DNA of 64,000 bases from Nucisporomicrobium flavum (GTDB taxonomy: Bacteria > Actinomycetota > Actinomycetes > Mycobacteriales > Micromonosporaceae): positions 53,152 to 117,151 of the forward strand of contig NZ_JADMLH010000023.1 in the NCBI RefSeq assembly GCF_016464385.1, read 5' to 3'. Of the stretch, positions 9,375 to 17,541 are shown one piece after another. The notes beneath the pieces are model-generated. The model worked only from the letters and a program-made list of their open reading frames with translations, made no database searches and was not told where the DNA came from. The position numbers and the translations under genes are program-made. The stretch's first letter is position 1. The number at the start of each line of letters is the position of its first letter.

Positions 9375-9600
9375 CCCCGTGCTGCAACAGCTCTGCTTCC
9401 CGGCCCGTCACCCGTCCGGGTGGCGTCCGACGATGCTCCACGATGGCAGAGAGACATGTCAACTCAGCGATCGATCGTCCATACCGGTCCTGACCTGCGA
9501 ACTTGATCAATTTGTGACAGAGGTCGCAGACCCCCGCCGGGCCCCCGGATGGCCGTGAGGTGACCAAGGTTACCGGCGGGTTACCGCGAATTGACACCTC
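9375..9600 (-). promoter_or_regulatory. 226-nt non-coding leader/promoter region of the polysaccharide operon
   Basis: No convincing gene fits between the PI-PLC-like gene and the GT2 start. On the minus strand the stretch holds several short inverted repeats, for example CACCC-GGAC-GGGTG at about 9409-9422, close to the GT2 start. The Shine-Dalgarno match at the GTG is weak. This would suit a structured 5' leader, but I could not match it to the GEMM or ydaO riboswitch consensus. Confidence 0.35.
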
Positions 9601-10449
9601 TCACGCTGCCGCCGCGACCGCGTTCGCCCGCAGGAAAGCCTCCAGGCCGGCCAGGTCGTCGGTGTTGATGTAGTCCACGTCGGCGTCGAGAAGTTCCTGC
9701 CAGACCGCCTCCCTGGCGGCTCCCGGCTGGTCCGGTGTGGCCCAGAAGCGCACCCGCTGCCCGTCGGCGTGCGCGTCCTCAATGAACTGCCGCAGCCGCG
9801 CGCGCTCCGCGGCCGGCATCGGCCCGACGCCCTGCCAGGTGAACAGGTTGGTCCAGTTGTCGCTGATCAACGGGATGAACGACGCCGGCGCGCCCGAGTT
9901 GAGGTCGGTGCTGCGCCCGTCGTAGAACGCGTACCGCACGCGCTGCGCCTGCATCAGCTCCCGTGGCCGGTCCCCGCTGATCACCACCGTGACGGCACCC
10001 GGCGAGACGCGCCCGAACCGGTACGACGTCAGCATCCGGCGGTAGTCACGCAGCACCCGGTCCAGCTCGGCGTACGTGGCGGCTCCGGTGGCCTTGATGT
10101 CCACGAGCAACTGCAGCGACAGTGAGCTGCCACGGTAGACCCGCCCGTGATTGGCGCGGACCCGGTCGGCGAGCGGATCCAGATAGAGGCTCTGCAGCGT
10201 ACGGCCGGGCTCGAGGTCACCGGGGTCGTGGCCGACGAGCAGCTGCCCGCCCACCAGATAGATGTCGGCTTCCACGCTGGCGAAGCCGTGCGACAGGGCG
10301 TCGTACAGGGGACGGTCGTGTTCGTAGTCGTTGTGGGCGTGCGCCTGGGGCAGCGGGGTGACGCGGTGCCCGCTGCCGGCGTACGCGGCGGCCGGCTGGG
10401 CCAGCAGCGCGCACACCGCAACGAGCGTGGCCAGGGTTCGACGAATCAT
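9601..10449 (-). CDS. Secreted PI-PLC/GDPD-superfamily phosphodiesterase-like protein (AIM6-like)
   Basis: About 282 aa with a signal peptide (IRRTLATLVAVCALLAQPAAAYA). The mature start PQAHAHNDYEHDRPLYDAL, the metal/catalytic segment VEADIYLV and LLVGHD match the PI-PLC-like TIM-barrel family that includes fungal AIM6. LLVDIKATG and the C-terminal VDYINTDDLAGL continue the barrel. ATG at 10449 is preferred over the GTG at 10452 because GGGAGG lies 6 bases upstream of it. Likely hydrolyses an extracellular phosphodiester such as a glycerophosphodiester. Transcribed alone, divergent from the gene at 10561. Confidence 0.75.
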   Translation of the reverse strand: MIRRTLATLVAVCALLAQPAAAYAGSGHRVTPLPQAHAHNDYEHDRPLYDALSHGFASVEADIYLVGGQLLVGHDPGDLEPGRTLQSLYLDPLADRVRANHGRVYRGSSLSLQLLVDIKATGAATYAELDRVLRDYRRMLTSYRFGRVSPGAVTVVISGDRPRELMQAQRVRYAFYDGRSTDLNSGAPASFIPLISDNWTNLFTWQGVGPMPAAERARLRQFIEDAHADGQRVRFWATPDQPGAAREAVWQELLDADVDYINTDDLAGLEAFLRANAVAAAA

Positions 10450-10560
10450 CACGGTCCTCCCGTCAGGAGTGTCTCGCCGGATCCTCCTGACGGTAGAGAC
10501 CCGCGCCCGCGCGCGACATAGTCTCTTGCGCAGTTAGGTCTGTAATGCAAAGCTAACTTC

Positions 10561-11292
10561 ATGGCAGACGAATCTGTTCCGCAGCCGGCCAGCCCGCAGG
10601 AGCTGCTGGCGACCATGCGCGACCTGACGCGCCGCGTTCGTGCGGCCCAGCGCGGCACCTGGTTCCCGCTGCTGGTCTTCGCGACGATCACCCTGCTCGC
10701 GATCCCCGTCTACCGGTACGCCCCCTATCTCGACGTCTTCGGCACCTGCCGCTCCCGTCCGGACCAGAAGGTCTGCCCGACGCCCAGCCCGACGGAGCTC
10801 GGCTACTGGACGGTCGCGCTGCTGCTCGCCTACACGGCGATCGCGGCCTTCTACATCCGGCAGTCCCGGCGACGCGGCGTGGGCACCCCGATCCGCCCCT
10901 ATGTCGTCGTCGGCGTCGTGCTGGCCATCCTCATGACAGCCGTGTCCATCTGGTTGACGTTCCACCCCGTTCTCCCCCCGCCCGCCGACCCGTTCTCGGC
11001 GGACCCGGCGCAGCTCGAGGCCGGACCCGCCGGCTGGCTCATCAACGGGCTGGCCAGTCCGCTCGCGGTGATCGGGCTGGCGCTGCTGGTGCTCGCCTGG
11101 GTCGAGCGCCACTGGGCGCTGCTGGCGTACACCGTCGTCTACCTGGCGATCGGGATGGTGCAGGGCAACCACGTCATCCGGTCGTCGTCGCCGTGGTTCT
11201 TCCTGCCGTACCTGCTCGTTCCGGCGGCGGTGCTGCTCCTGGGCGCGGCCGCCTTCGCCGCCTTCCGACCGCGCACCGAGGCTCGCGCGTGA
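10561..11292 (+). CDS. Polytopic membrane protein of unknown function
   Basis: 243 aa with about five membrane helices: near residues 35-55, 80-100, 115-135, 160-180 and 215-235. The N-terminus is a short amphipathic cytoplasmic segment (ELLATMRDLTRRVRAAQRG). An extracytoplasmic loop carries two Cys residues (GTCRSRPDQKVC) that could form a disulfide. I recognise no enzyme motif. Its stop overlaps the GTG of the winged-helix gene, so membrane protein, regulator and DinB protein form one translationally coupled operon. Confidence 0.7.
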   Translation: MADESVPQPASPQELLATMRDLTRRVRAAQRGTWFPLLVFATITLLAIPVYRYAPYLDVFGTCRSRPDQKVCPTPSPTELGYWTVALLLAYTAIAAFYIRQSRRRGVGTPIRPYVVVGVVLAILMTAVSIWLTFHPVLPPPADPFSADPAQLEAGPAGWLINGLASPLAVIGLALLVLAWVERHWALLAYTVVYLAIGMVQGNHVIRSSSPWFFLPYLLVPAAVLLLGAAAFAAFRPRTEARA

Positions 11293-11621
11293 CGACCGAG
11301 CACCCCGCGAACAGCCTCGACGACGTCGTCCACCAGCGCGTACGCCTCGGCATCATGACCGTCGCCCACCAGGCCCGTCAGGTCGAGTTCGGATTCCTCC
11401 GCACCACCCTGCAGCTGACCGCCGGCAACCTGGGACAGCACCTGACCGTGCTGGAGAAGGCCGGGCTGATCCGGATCGAGAAGGGCTACGAGGGCAAACG
11501 CCCCCGCACGTGGGTCGCCCTCACTCCCGCCGGGGAGGCGGCCCTGCGCGACGAGATCGCCCAGCTCAAGCAACTCATCCAGCAGGTCGAACAGGCGGAA
11601 GAGGGTACGGTCACGCGATGA
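11289..11621 (+). CDS. Winged-helix DNA-binding transcriptional regulator (MarR/HTH_34-like)
   Basis: 110 aa, GTG start overlapping the previous stop (GTGA). The fold is compact: VRLGIMTVAHQARQVEFGFL, a recognition helix region LTAGNLGQHLTVLEKAGL and a wing IRIEKGYEGKRPRTWVALT. A C-terminal helix (EAALRDEIAQLKQLIQQVEQ) probably dimerises. This is the short one-domain regulator often paired with a membrane protein in actinomycetes. It probably regulates its own operon. No effector-binding domain is present. Confidence 0.75.
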   Translation: MTTEHPANSLDDVVHQRVRLGIMTVAHQARQVEFGFLRTTLQLTAGNLGQHLTVLEKAGLIRIEKGYEGKRPRTWVALTPAGEAALRDEIAQLKQLIQQVEQAEEGTVTR

Positions 11622-12187
11622 CCGGCAGCGACTTCTGGTGGGAACCGCCGTTCGCGGGCACGGAGGCCGAGCACCTCGCCGGCGCCCTGGACCGGCTGCG
11701 CACGACGTTCCGCTGGAAGGCGGACGAGCTCGACGCGGCCGGCCTGCGCGCCCGCCTCGGTTCCTCCGCGCTGACCCTCGGCGGCCTTCTCAAGCACCTG
11801 GCGCTGGTCGAGGACTACACCTTCCACACGAAGTTCCGCGGTGAGTCACCGGGCGAGATCTGGCGTCCGGCGGCGACGGAGGAGGACTGGGACTTCACGT
11901 CCGCCGCCGACGACTCCCCCGCGGAGCTGTACGCCCTCTGGGACGGCGCGGTGGAACGCGCCCGCGCCACGCTCACCGCCGCGCTCGCGGACGGGGGGCT
12001 CGACCAGCCGACCCACATCAGCGGCCCCGACGGCCAACGGGCAAGCCTGCGCCGGCTCGTCTGCGACCTCATCGAGGAGTACGGCCGCCACACCGGCCAC
12101 GCGGACCTGCTGCGCGAGGCGGTCGACGGGCGGGTCGGCGAGGACCCGCCCGCCGGCTGGCAGCCCCGCGGCGCCCGGCAGAGCTAG
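11618..12187 (+). CDS. DinB-family (DUF664-like) protein
   Basis: 189 aa, ATG overlapping the previous stop (ATGA). The order of segments fits the four-helix DinB/mycothiol-dependent fold: LAGALDRLRTTFRWKADEL, then LGGLLKHLALVEDYTF with the first His, then CDLIEEYGRHTGHADLLREAVDG with the HxxH pair. These histidines normally bind a metal. Many actinobacterial members are thiol transferases or are uncharacterised. Third gene of the operon with the membrane protein and winged-helix regulator. The stop overlaps the stop of the convergent DJ-1 gene. Confidence 0.8.
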   Translation: MTGSDFWWEPPFAGTEAEHLAGALDRLRTTFRWKADELDAAGLRARLGSSALTLGGLLKHLALVEDYTFHTKFRGESPGEIWRPAATEEDWDFTSAADDSPAELYALWDGAVERARATLTAALADGGLDQPTHISGPDGQRASLRRLVCDLIEEYGRHTGHADLLREAVDGRVGEDPPAGWQPRGARQS

Positions 12188-12876
12188 CCCTCCTTCAGCG
12201 CGTCGACCAGCGCCGCGGCCAGGTCGGCGGACGAGCCGGGGTTCTGGCCCGTGTAGAGATTGCGGTCCACCACGATGTTCGAGGCCCACGGCGTACCCTC
12301 GTCGAACTGCGCGCCGAGCTCGACCAGCCGGCTCTGCAGCAGCCACGGCACCGAACCGGCCAGGCCGGCGGCGGTCTCCTCGGCATCGGTGAAGCCGGTC
12401 ATCCGGTAGCCGGCGAACGGCCAGGTGCCGTCGCCGCCGGCGGCCGGCAGCAGTGCGGCCAGCCCGTGGCAGACCAGGCCCAGCGGCTTGCCGTCGGCGA
12501 GCGTGTTGCGCACCAGGGCGGCCGAGGCCTCGTCGCGCGCCAGGTCCTCCATCGGCCCGTGGCCGCCGGGGTAGAACACGGCCGCGTAGTCCGCGAGCCG
12601 CACATCCTCCAGCCGCAGCGGATCCTTCAGCTCGGTGACGGCGGCGAGCGCGTCGGCGACCCCCTCGTCACCGCCGTTGGCCTGCGGCGCGAGGCTGCCC
12701 TTGTCCACCGGCGGCACGACCCCGCCCGGGGTGGCGACGACGACCTCGTGACCCGCGGCGATCAACGCCCGGTACGGCGCGAGGAACTCCTCGGCCCAGA
12801 AGCCGGTCGGGTGCCGCGTGCCGTCCTTGAGCGTCAGGTGGTCCGCACCGGTCATCACAAACAGAATCTTGGACAT
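12184..12876 (-). CDS. DJ-1/PfpI (Hsp31-like) class I glutamine amidotransferase-fold protein
   Basis: About 230 aa. The nucleophile elbow GLVCHGLAAL places Cys136 with the following His. VFYPGGHGPMEDL is the second conserved loop. TRHPTGFWAEEFLAPY is the start seen in Hsp31/YhbO-like glyoxalase or chaperone members. ATG 12876 is chosen because AGAGAGGA lies about 9 bases upstream; ATG 12885 would touch the ribosome site. Divergent from a LysR regulator 68 bases away, which probably controls it, perhaps in response to reactive carbonyls or oxidants. Confidence 0.85.
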   Translation of the reverse strand: MSKILFVMTGADHLTLKDGTRHPTGFWAEEFLAPYRALIAAGHEVVVATPGGVVPPVDKGSLAPQANGGDEGVADALAAVTELKDPLRLEDVRLADYAAVFYPGGHGPMEDLARDEASAALVRNTLADGKPLGLVCHGLAALLPAAGGDGTWPFAGYRMTGFTDAEETAAGLAGSVPWLLQSRLVELGAQFDEGTPWASNIVVDRNLYTGQNPGSSADLAAALVDALKEG

Positions 12877-12944
12877 CTGCGTCATTCCTCTCTCGTTTCC
12901 TCGACCGTAGGCCCGGTCATCCCCGCCCAACCAATAGCCTTGCC

Positions 12945-13871
12945 GTGGTGAGCGATCGAAAACCTGATGGGCCGGACGGGCGTCCGCTCGATCTCATGCT
13001 GCTGCGGACCTTCCTCGCGGTGCACCGGGCCGGATCGCTGACCGCGGGCGCACGCCTGCTCGGGCTCTCCCAGCCCACGGTGACCGGTCAGATCCGCGCG
13101 CTGGAGCAGCGCCTGGGCCGGCAACTGTTCGAGCGCCTGCCGCACGGCGTCACCCCGACGTCGGTCGCCCTGAGCCTCGCGGCCCAGGTCGCCGAGCCCC
13201 TCGACCAGCTGGCCGCGGTGGCCGAACCCACCCCGGCCGGCGCCCGCGCCGAACAGCCGGTCCATCTGGGCGGGCCGGCGGAGCTGCTGGCCGTACGCGT
13301 GCTGCCGGCGCTGGCCCCGCTCGTGGCCCGCGACGTGGCGCTACGGGTCACCACCGGGCTCGCCGACGACCTGCTCGACGGGTTGCGGGCCGGCCGCTTC
13401 GACCTGGTGCTGTCGGCCGTACGCCCCCGGGGCCGGGCGGTCGCCGCCGTGCCGCTGATGGACGAGGAGTTCGTGCTGGTGGCGGGCTCGGGATGGGCGG
13501 AGAGCATCGGCGTGCTCGCGGAGGACGGGCCGGCTCTCGACGATCTGCCCTGGGTGAGCTACGCCGAGGACCTGCCGATCGTCCGCCGCTACTGGCGGCA
13601 CGTGTTCCACCGGCGCCCGCCGTCGCGGCCGGCCCTCGTGGTGCCGGACCTGCGGGCGGTGCTGGCGGCGGTCGTCGCCGGGACGGGCATCACCGTGCTG
13701 CCGCGCTATCTGTGCGCCGCCGAGGTGGAGGCCGGAGACCTGCGGGTTCTGCACGAGCCTGCCGATGCTCCGATCAACACCATCTACCTGGCGCACCGCG
13801 CCGGCGCGACCCTGGACGACCATGCGCGGGCGGTACGCGAGGCGCTTATTACGGAGGCCCGCCACTGGTGA
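12945..13871 (+). CDS. LysR-family transcriptional regulator
   Basis: 308 aa, GTG start (12945 or 12948). The N-terminal winged helix (residues about 15-75) is classical: LDLMLLRTFLAVHRAGSLT, SQPTVTGQIRALEQRLG, QLFERLPHGVTPT. The effector domain follows (from about 100), with the typical FDLVLSAVRPRG and AAVVAGTGITVLPRYL segments. Divergently arranged with the DJ-1/PfpI gene, the usual layout for a LysR protein and its target. The effector cannot be predicted. Confidence 0.88.
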   Translation: MVSDRKPDGPDGRPLDLMLLRTFLAVHRAGSLTAGARLLGLSQPTVTGQIRALEQRLGRQLFERLPHGVTPTSVALSLAAQVAEPLDQLAAVAEPTPAGARAEQPVHLGGPAELLAVRVLPALAPLVARDVALRVTTGLADDLLDGLRAGRFDLVLSAVRPRGRAVAAVPLMDEEFVLVAGSGWAESIGVLAEDGPALDDLPWVSYAEDLPIVRRYWRHVFHRRPPSRPALVVPDLRAVLAAVVAGTGITVLPRYLCAAEVEAGDLRVLHEPADAPINTIYLAHRAGATLDDHARAVREALITEARHW

Positions 13872-13890
13872 GGCGTGGTAGAGCTGGCGG

Positions 13891-14808
13891 ATGAACGCTT
13901 CCGCCATCGCCCGGCTCTTCGGCCTCGGCGCCGCCACCCGACTGTCCGACGGCCCGGTCGCGCGCGGCAAGCAGGGCGTCGTCTGGCGGCTCGACACGGC
14001 CGACGGCAGGTGGGCGGTCAAGGTGCCGTTCCACCCCGCCGACGACGGCGGGTCCGCTGCTTTCCAGGAGGCCGCCTGCGCCGCCGGCGTTCCGGCTCCG
14101 CGGGTACGGCGCACGGCCGAGGGCCAGGTGTTCGCCTCTGTGGACGGTGTTCGGGTACGCGTGTACGAGTGGGTGGACCTGGGCGCCCCCGACCCGAACC
14201 TGGACCCCGAACTGGTCGGAACGGCCCTCGCAGCCCTGCACCGCGTACGCGTGGAAACCGCCGGCCCGGTGCACCCGTGGTACACCGAACCGGTCGGTCC
14301 GCACCGGTGGGATGAGCTGGTCGCCTCGCTGCGCCGGGAGGGCGCGCCCTTCGCCGATCGCCTGGCCGCGCTGCGCGACGAGCTGGTGGCGCTGGAGTCG
14401 TGGATCGAGCCGCCCGCGAACCTGCAGACCTGTCATCGCGACCTGTGGGCCGACAACGTGCTGCCCACCGCGGACGGCGGAATCTGCGTCATCGACTGGG
14501 AGAACAGCGGTGCCGCCGACCCGGCGCAGGAGCTGGCGTGCGCGCTGTTCGAGTTCGCCCGCCACGACCGGGGCCGGGTCCGCGCGCTGACCGCCGCGTA
14601 CCGATCGGCGGGCGGTCCGGCGACGCTGAGCCGGCGCGGCGACTTCTCGATGCTGATCGCCCAGCTGGGGCACATCACCGAGGCGGCGGCGTCGGACTGG
14701 CTGAACCCGGGTCCCCGCTCCCCGGACCGCGCGGCCGCGACGGCCTGGATCAGCGAGGTGCTGGACGACCCGCACAGCCGCACCCGGCTGGCGCTTCTGC
14801 TCGAGTGA
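13891..14808 (+). CDS. APH/ChoK-fold phosphotransferase family protein
   Basis: 305 aa. The N-lobe has RGKQGVVWRLDTADGRWAVKV with the ATP-binding Lys. The catalytic loop is TCHRDLWADNVL (HxDxxxxN) and the metal Asp is in CVIDWENSGAADP. This is the aminoglycoside/homoserine/choline kinase-like family, substrate not predictable. It starts 19 bases after the LysR gene and could be co-transcribed with it. I see nothing that makes it a resistance gene. Confidence 0.82.
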   Translation: MNASAIARLFGLGAATRLSDGPVARGKQGVVWRLDTADGRWAVKVPFHPADDGGSAAFQEAACAAGVPAPRVRRTAEGQVFASVDGVRVRVYEWVDLGAPDPNLDPELVGTALAALHRVRVETAGPVHPWYTEPVGPHRWDELVASLRREGAPFADRLAALRDELVALESWIEPPANLQTCHRDLWADNVLPTADGGICVIDWENSGAADPAQELACALFEFARHDRGRVRALTAAYRSAGGPATLSRRGDFSMLIAQLGHITEAAASDWLNPGPRSPDRAAATAWISEVLDDPHSRTRLALLLE

Positions 14809-14817
14809 GGTAAGCGG

Positions 14818-15339
14818 ATGCGCTCCCTCCGGCGTGTACCCGATGTGAAGCAGCGAGAGTTCACCGAGTTCTACCGGTCGGACCAGGCCGCGTGCTTACG
14901 GGCCGTGCTGGTCAGCGTGGGTGACCGGCAGCTGGCCGAGGACCTGGTGGCGGAGGCGTTCACCCGGGCGTGGACGTCGTGGCACAAGGTCAGCCGCCAT
15001 CCCGCCCCGCGCGCGTGGATCGTCCGTACGGCGTTGAACGTCCGTGTCTCGCGGTGGCGTCGGCAGCGGCGGGAGGTCGCGTGGGACGGCACCCACGAGG
15101 TCGAGGATGTCTCCGCCGGGGACTCCGGCCTGGATCCGGCGCTGCTCACCGCGTTGCGCCGGCTGCCCCGGCGGCAGCGGGAGGTGCTCGCGTGCCGGGT
15201 GTTCCTGGACCTGGACACCGCCGGCACCGCGACCGTGCTGGGGATCGCCCCCGGCACGGTCACCGCACACCTGTCCCGGGCCGTCGCGTCGCTGCGCGCA
15301 CATCTGGTCGACGAGGAACAACTGGAGGTTGGGCCATGA
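14818..15339 (+). CDS. ECF RNA polymerase sigma factor, SigE-family
   Basis: 173 aa. Region 2 is EFTEFYRSDQAACLRAVLVSVGD then AEDLVAEAFTRAWTSW, with APRAWIVRTALN. Region 4 is ALRRLPRRQREVLACRVFLDL then TVLGIAPGTVTAHLSRAVASLRAHL. This is the short sigma-E-like ECF type common in actinomycetes. Its stop overlaps the ATG of the next gene (ATGA), which encodes a single-helix membrane protein, so the pair may be a sigma/anti-sigma unit. Confidence 0.85.
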   Translation: MRSLRRVPDVKQREFTEFYRSDQAACLRAVLVSVGDRQLAEDLVAEAFTRAWTSWHKVSRHPAPRAWIVRTALNVRVSRWRRQRREVAWDGTHEVEDVSAGDSGLDPALLTALRRLPRRQREVLACRVFLDLDTAGTATVLGIAPGTVTAHLSRAVASLRAHLVDEEQLEVGP

Positions 15340-15998
15340 GCGAGCACGACACAGAATCGGGCGCCGTCCTGCACGCCCTGCGGGAGTCGTTCAGCGACGT
15401 CGGCATGTCCACCCCGGCGGAGCGGATCGTGTCCGCCGGCCGGGCCCGGCAGCGCCGCCGCCTCTTCGGTACGGCGGCCGGCGTGGTGGCCGGTACGGCG
15501 GCGCTGACCGGTCTCACGCTCAGCATCTCCGACACCCCGGCCACCGGCGTTCACATCCGTACGGTCGCCTTCACGGTGGACAGCCAGGACGACGGTACGG
15601 TCCACGCGACGTGGGACAAGCAGCGCTACTTCGAGGACCACGAGGGTCTGCAGCAGGCCCTGCGCGCGGCTGGTTTCCCCGTACTCATCAAGACCGGTGA
15701 GTTCTGCCGGGGGCCGCAGGACGACGGCGCCCTGAACCCGAGCGGCGTCGGTCCCGGGGTCGACCAGGTGATGCGCGGCGAGCGCGGCAGCGACGGCAAG
15801 GTGACCTTCGTGTTCACGCCCGCGGCCATGCCCGACGGGAAACAGCTGTTCATCGGCTACCTGTCTCCGGCGCAGCTCGCGTCCGTCGGCGGCAACCCGG
15901 GTTCGGTCGAGCGCCTCGTGCCCACCGGCGTGCCACTCACGTGCACCACCGAACCGCCGCCCGCGCACCGGGCGCCGGGCGGCACTGCGACGAAGTAG
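15336..15998 (+). CDS. Single-pass membrane protein, candidate anti-sigma partner
   Basis: 220 aa starting at MSEHDTESG, coupled to the sigma gene by ATGA. A cytoplasmic stretch of about 40 residues (VLHALRESFSDVGMSTPAERIV, then RARQRRRR) precedes one membrane helix (about 44-62, GTAAGVVAGTAALTGLTLSI). An exported domain of about 150 residues carries two Cys. No zinc-binding HxxxCxxC motif is present, so it is not a standard ZAS anti-sigma factor. The pairing alone supports the idea that it holds the sigma factor at the membrane. Confidence 0.65.
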   Translation: MSEHDTESGAVLHALRESFSDVGMSTPAERIVSAGRARQRRRLFGTAAGVVAGTAALTGLTLSISDTPATGVHIRTVAFTVDSQDDGTVHATWDKQRYFEDHEGLQQALRAAGFPVLIKTGEFCRGPQDDGALNPSGVGPGVDQVMRGERGSDGKVTFVFTPAAMPDGKQLFIGYLSPAQLASVGGNPGSVERLVPTGVPLTCTTEPPPAHRAPGGTATK

Positions 15999-16001
15999 CG
16001 C

Positions 16002-16031
16002 TTGACGTGTCGGAGATTTCCGACGCATTAT
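16002..16031 (+). promoter_or_regulatory. Promoter of arsR-SRPBCC operon, likely leaderless
   Basis: TTGACG at 16002-16007 and CATTAT at 16026-16031 are 18 bases apart and match -35/-10 boxes. Transcription would begin about 7 bases after the -10, at the GTG (16038). A leaderless mRNA is therefore likely, and it explains the lack of a Shine-Dalgarno site. Confidence 0.6.
16009..16024 (+). promoter_or_regulatory. ArsR operator-like inverted repeat
   Basis: GTCGGA-GATT-TCCGAC is a perfect 6-bp inverted repeat lying wholly within the -35/-10 spacer. Binding of the ArsR dimer here would block RNA polymerase, so autoregulation by the product of the next gene is likely. Confidence 0.55.
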
Positions 16032-16037
16032 GGGCGG

Positions 16038-16352
16038 GTGACCGAGGATGTGTTCGGAGCGCTCGCCAACCCCGTACGCCGGCAGTTGCTCGTCGCCCTG
16101 CGCGACGGACCGCGGCCCGCCGGCGAACTCGCCGGGCTGTTCGCCCTGAGCCGGCCCGCGGTCTCCGAGCATCTGGCCGTGCTGCGGCACGCCGACCTCG
16201 TCCGCGAGGAGCCGCGCGGCCGGCACCGCTACTACCACCTGGCGGCCGAGCCGCTGGCCGAGGTGCAGGACTGGCTGCTGCCGTTCGAGCGGTACTGGCG
16301 GGACCGGCTCACCGCGCTCAAGAACGTCGCCGAGAGTGAGGATTTCCTGTGA
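16038..16352 (+). CDS. ArsR-family winged-helix repressor
   Basis: 104 aa, GTG start at VTEDVFGALANPVRRQLL. The HTH is GELAGLFALSRPAVSEHLAVLRHADLV and the wing is REEPRGRHRYYHL. This is the ArsR subtype coupled to AHSA1/SRPBCC genes, with PLAEVQDWLLPFERYWRDRL at the C-terminus. No metal-binding Cys cluster is present, so it is not a metal sensor of the usual kind. Coupled to the SRPBCC gene by GTGA. A likely operator sits in its promoter. Confidence 0.85.
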   Translation: MTEDVFGALANPVRRQLLVALRDGPRPAGELAGLFALSRPAVSEHLAVLRHADLVREEPRGRHRYYHLAAEPLAEVQDWLLPFERYWRDRLTALKNVAESEDFL

Positions 16353-16729
16353 GCAGGACCATCGAGCTGGACCAGTTCATCGCCCGCGCCCCGGACGTGG
16401 TCTGGCGGGCGCTCACCGAGCCGGAGTTGCTCGCGCGCTGGTGGGCGACCGGCGACATCAAGCCGATCGTGGGGCACCGCTTCACGCTGGACATGGGCTC
16501 GTGGGGACAGCAGCCGTGCGAGGTCCTGGAGGTGCAGGCCGGCCGCCTGCTCCGGTACACGTTCGCCGAGGGCACGCTGGACACGACGATCACCTGGCGG
16601 CTGGTCCCCGAGGGCGACGGCACGCGGTTGTTCCTGGAACACGCCGGGTTCACCGACGAGCGGGCCTTCCGCGGCATGGGCGGCGGCTGGCCCACCATCC
16701 TGGGCCGGATGACGGCGCAGCTTCCATAA
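16349..16729 (+). CDS. SRPBCC/AHSA1-domain protein
   Basis: 126 aa, GTG start overlapping the ArsR stop. The START-like fold begins FIARAPDVVWRALTEPELLARWW. TITWRLVPEGDGTRLFLEHAGF and the long C-terminal helix (GGGWPTILGRMTAQL) follow. AHSA1 proteins bind hydrophobic ligands, and the pairing with an ArsR repressor is common. Just past its stop, the string AGCTTCC-TAACG occurs twice within about 30 bases (around 16717-16750), a small imperfect duplication. Confidence 0.85.
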   Translation: MSRTIELDQFIARAPDVVWRALTEPELLARWWATGDIKPIVGHRFTLDMGSWGQQPCEVLEVQAGRLLRYTFAEGTLDTTITWRLVPEGDGTRLFLEHAGFTDERAFRGMGGGWPTILGRMTAQLP

Positions 16730-16798
16730 CGGCCAAGCTTCCGTAACGACGGCGTATCGGGCGGGCTACCGGCGTCAGCGCCCGGTTACGGTCGGGCC

Positions 16799-17539
16799 AT
16801 GCGTTCCGGACGGCACTATGACCACCTCGTGGACGAGGCCGCCGGTGTGCCCATCATCGGCTGGGAGTTCGCGTGGCTGGACGGGCGTGCCGTCGGCTCC
16901 GACCCCTCCTGGTCCTTCCCCGGCCTGGCCCGGCCCCTGCTGCGCCGCGCGGGCAGCGTGCTCGACCTCGACACCGGCGGCGGTGAGCTGCTCGCCGAGC
17001 TCGCGCCGCTGCCCGCGCACACCGTCGCGGTGGAGAGCTGGGCGCCCAACGTCCCGGTGGCGCGGGACCGGCTCACCCCGTTCGGGGTGTCGGTGCTCAC
17101 CGAGCTGCCCGGCGGCGAGGAGGAGTTCGACCTGGTGCTGAGCCGGCACGGACGGCTCCCGGCAGCCGACATCGCCCGGCTGCTCAAGCGCGGCGGCACG
17201 GTGCTGACCCAGCAGGTGGGCAGTGACGACCTGGCGGACCTCAACGCCGAGCTGGGCGCGCCGCCGCCGTACCCGCACACGTGGACCGCGCAGAAGGCGG
17301 TCGCGGCGCTGCACGCGGCCGGGCTCGAGGTGAGCGACGTCCGCGAGGAACGGCCACCGCTGACGTTCCACGACATCGGCGCGCTCGTCTACCAGCTGCG
17401 GGCGGTGCCGTGGCAGGTCCGCGGCTTCGACCCGGCCCGCTACGACCGCGAGCTGCGCCGCATCGACGCCAAGATCCGCACGTACGGGCACTTCACCGTG
17501 ACCGCCCACCGGTTCCTGATCCAGGCGCACCGCCCCTGA
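16799..17539 (+). CDS. SAM-dependent class I methyltransferase
   Basis: 246 aa. Motif I is SVLDLDTGGGELLAELAPL, the acidic end of beta2 is VAVESWAPN, and motif III/IV are EFDLVLSRHGRL and RLLKRGGTVLTQQV. The N-terminal GRHYDHLVDEAAGVPIIGWEF is typical of a group of small actinobacterial methyltransferases. The substrate is not evident. Its stop is 2 bases from that of the convergent SDR gene. Confidence 0.8.
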   Translation: MRSGRHYDHLVDEAAGVPIIGWEFAWLDGRAVGSDPSWSFPGLARPLLRRAGSVLDLDTGGGELLAELAPLPAHTVAVESWAPNVPVARDRLTPFGVSVLTELPGGEEEFDLVLSRHGRLPAADIARLLKRGGTVLTQQVGSDDLADLNAELGAPPPYPHTWTAQKAVAALHAAGLEVSDVREERPPLTFHDIGALVYQLRAVPWQVRGFDPARYDRELRRIDAKIRTYGHFTVTAHRFLIQAHRP

Positions 17540-17541
17540 CC

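Noticed and set aside
9340..9597. 85-codon frame with a CDLC motif upstream of the GT2 gene
   Set aside because: It overlaps the GT2 start, has no good ribosome site and mixed composition. I treat the stretch as a leader, but cannot exclude a small protein.
9375..9600. c-di-GMP (GEMM) or c-di-AMP (ydaO) riboswitch
   Set aside because: Local hairpins exist, but the conserved bases of neither class could be found.
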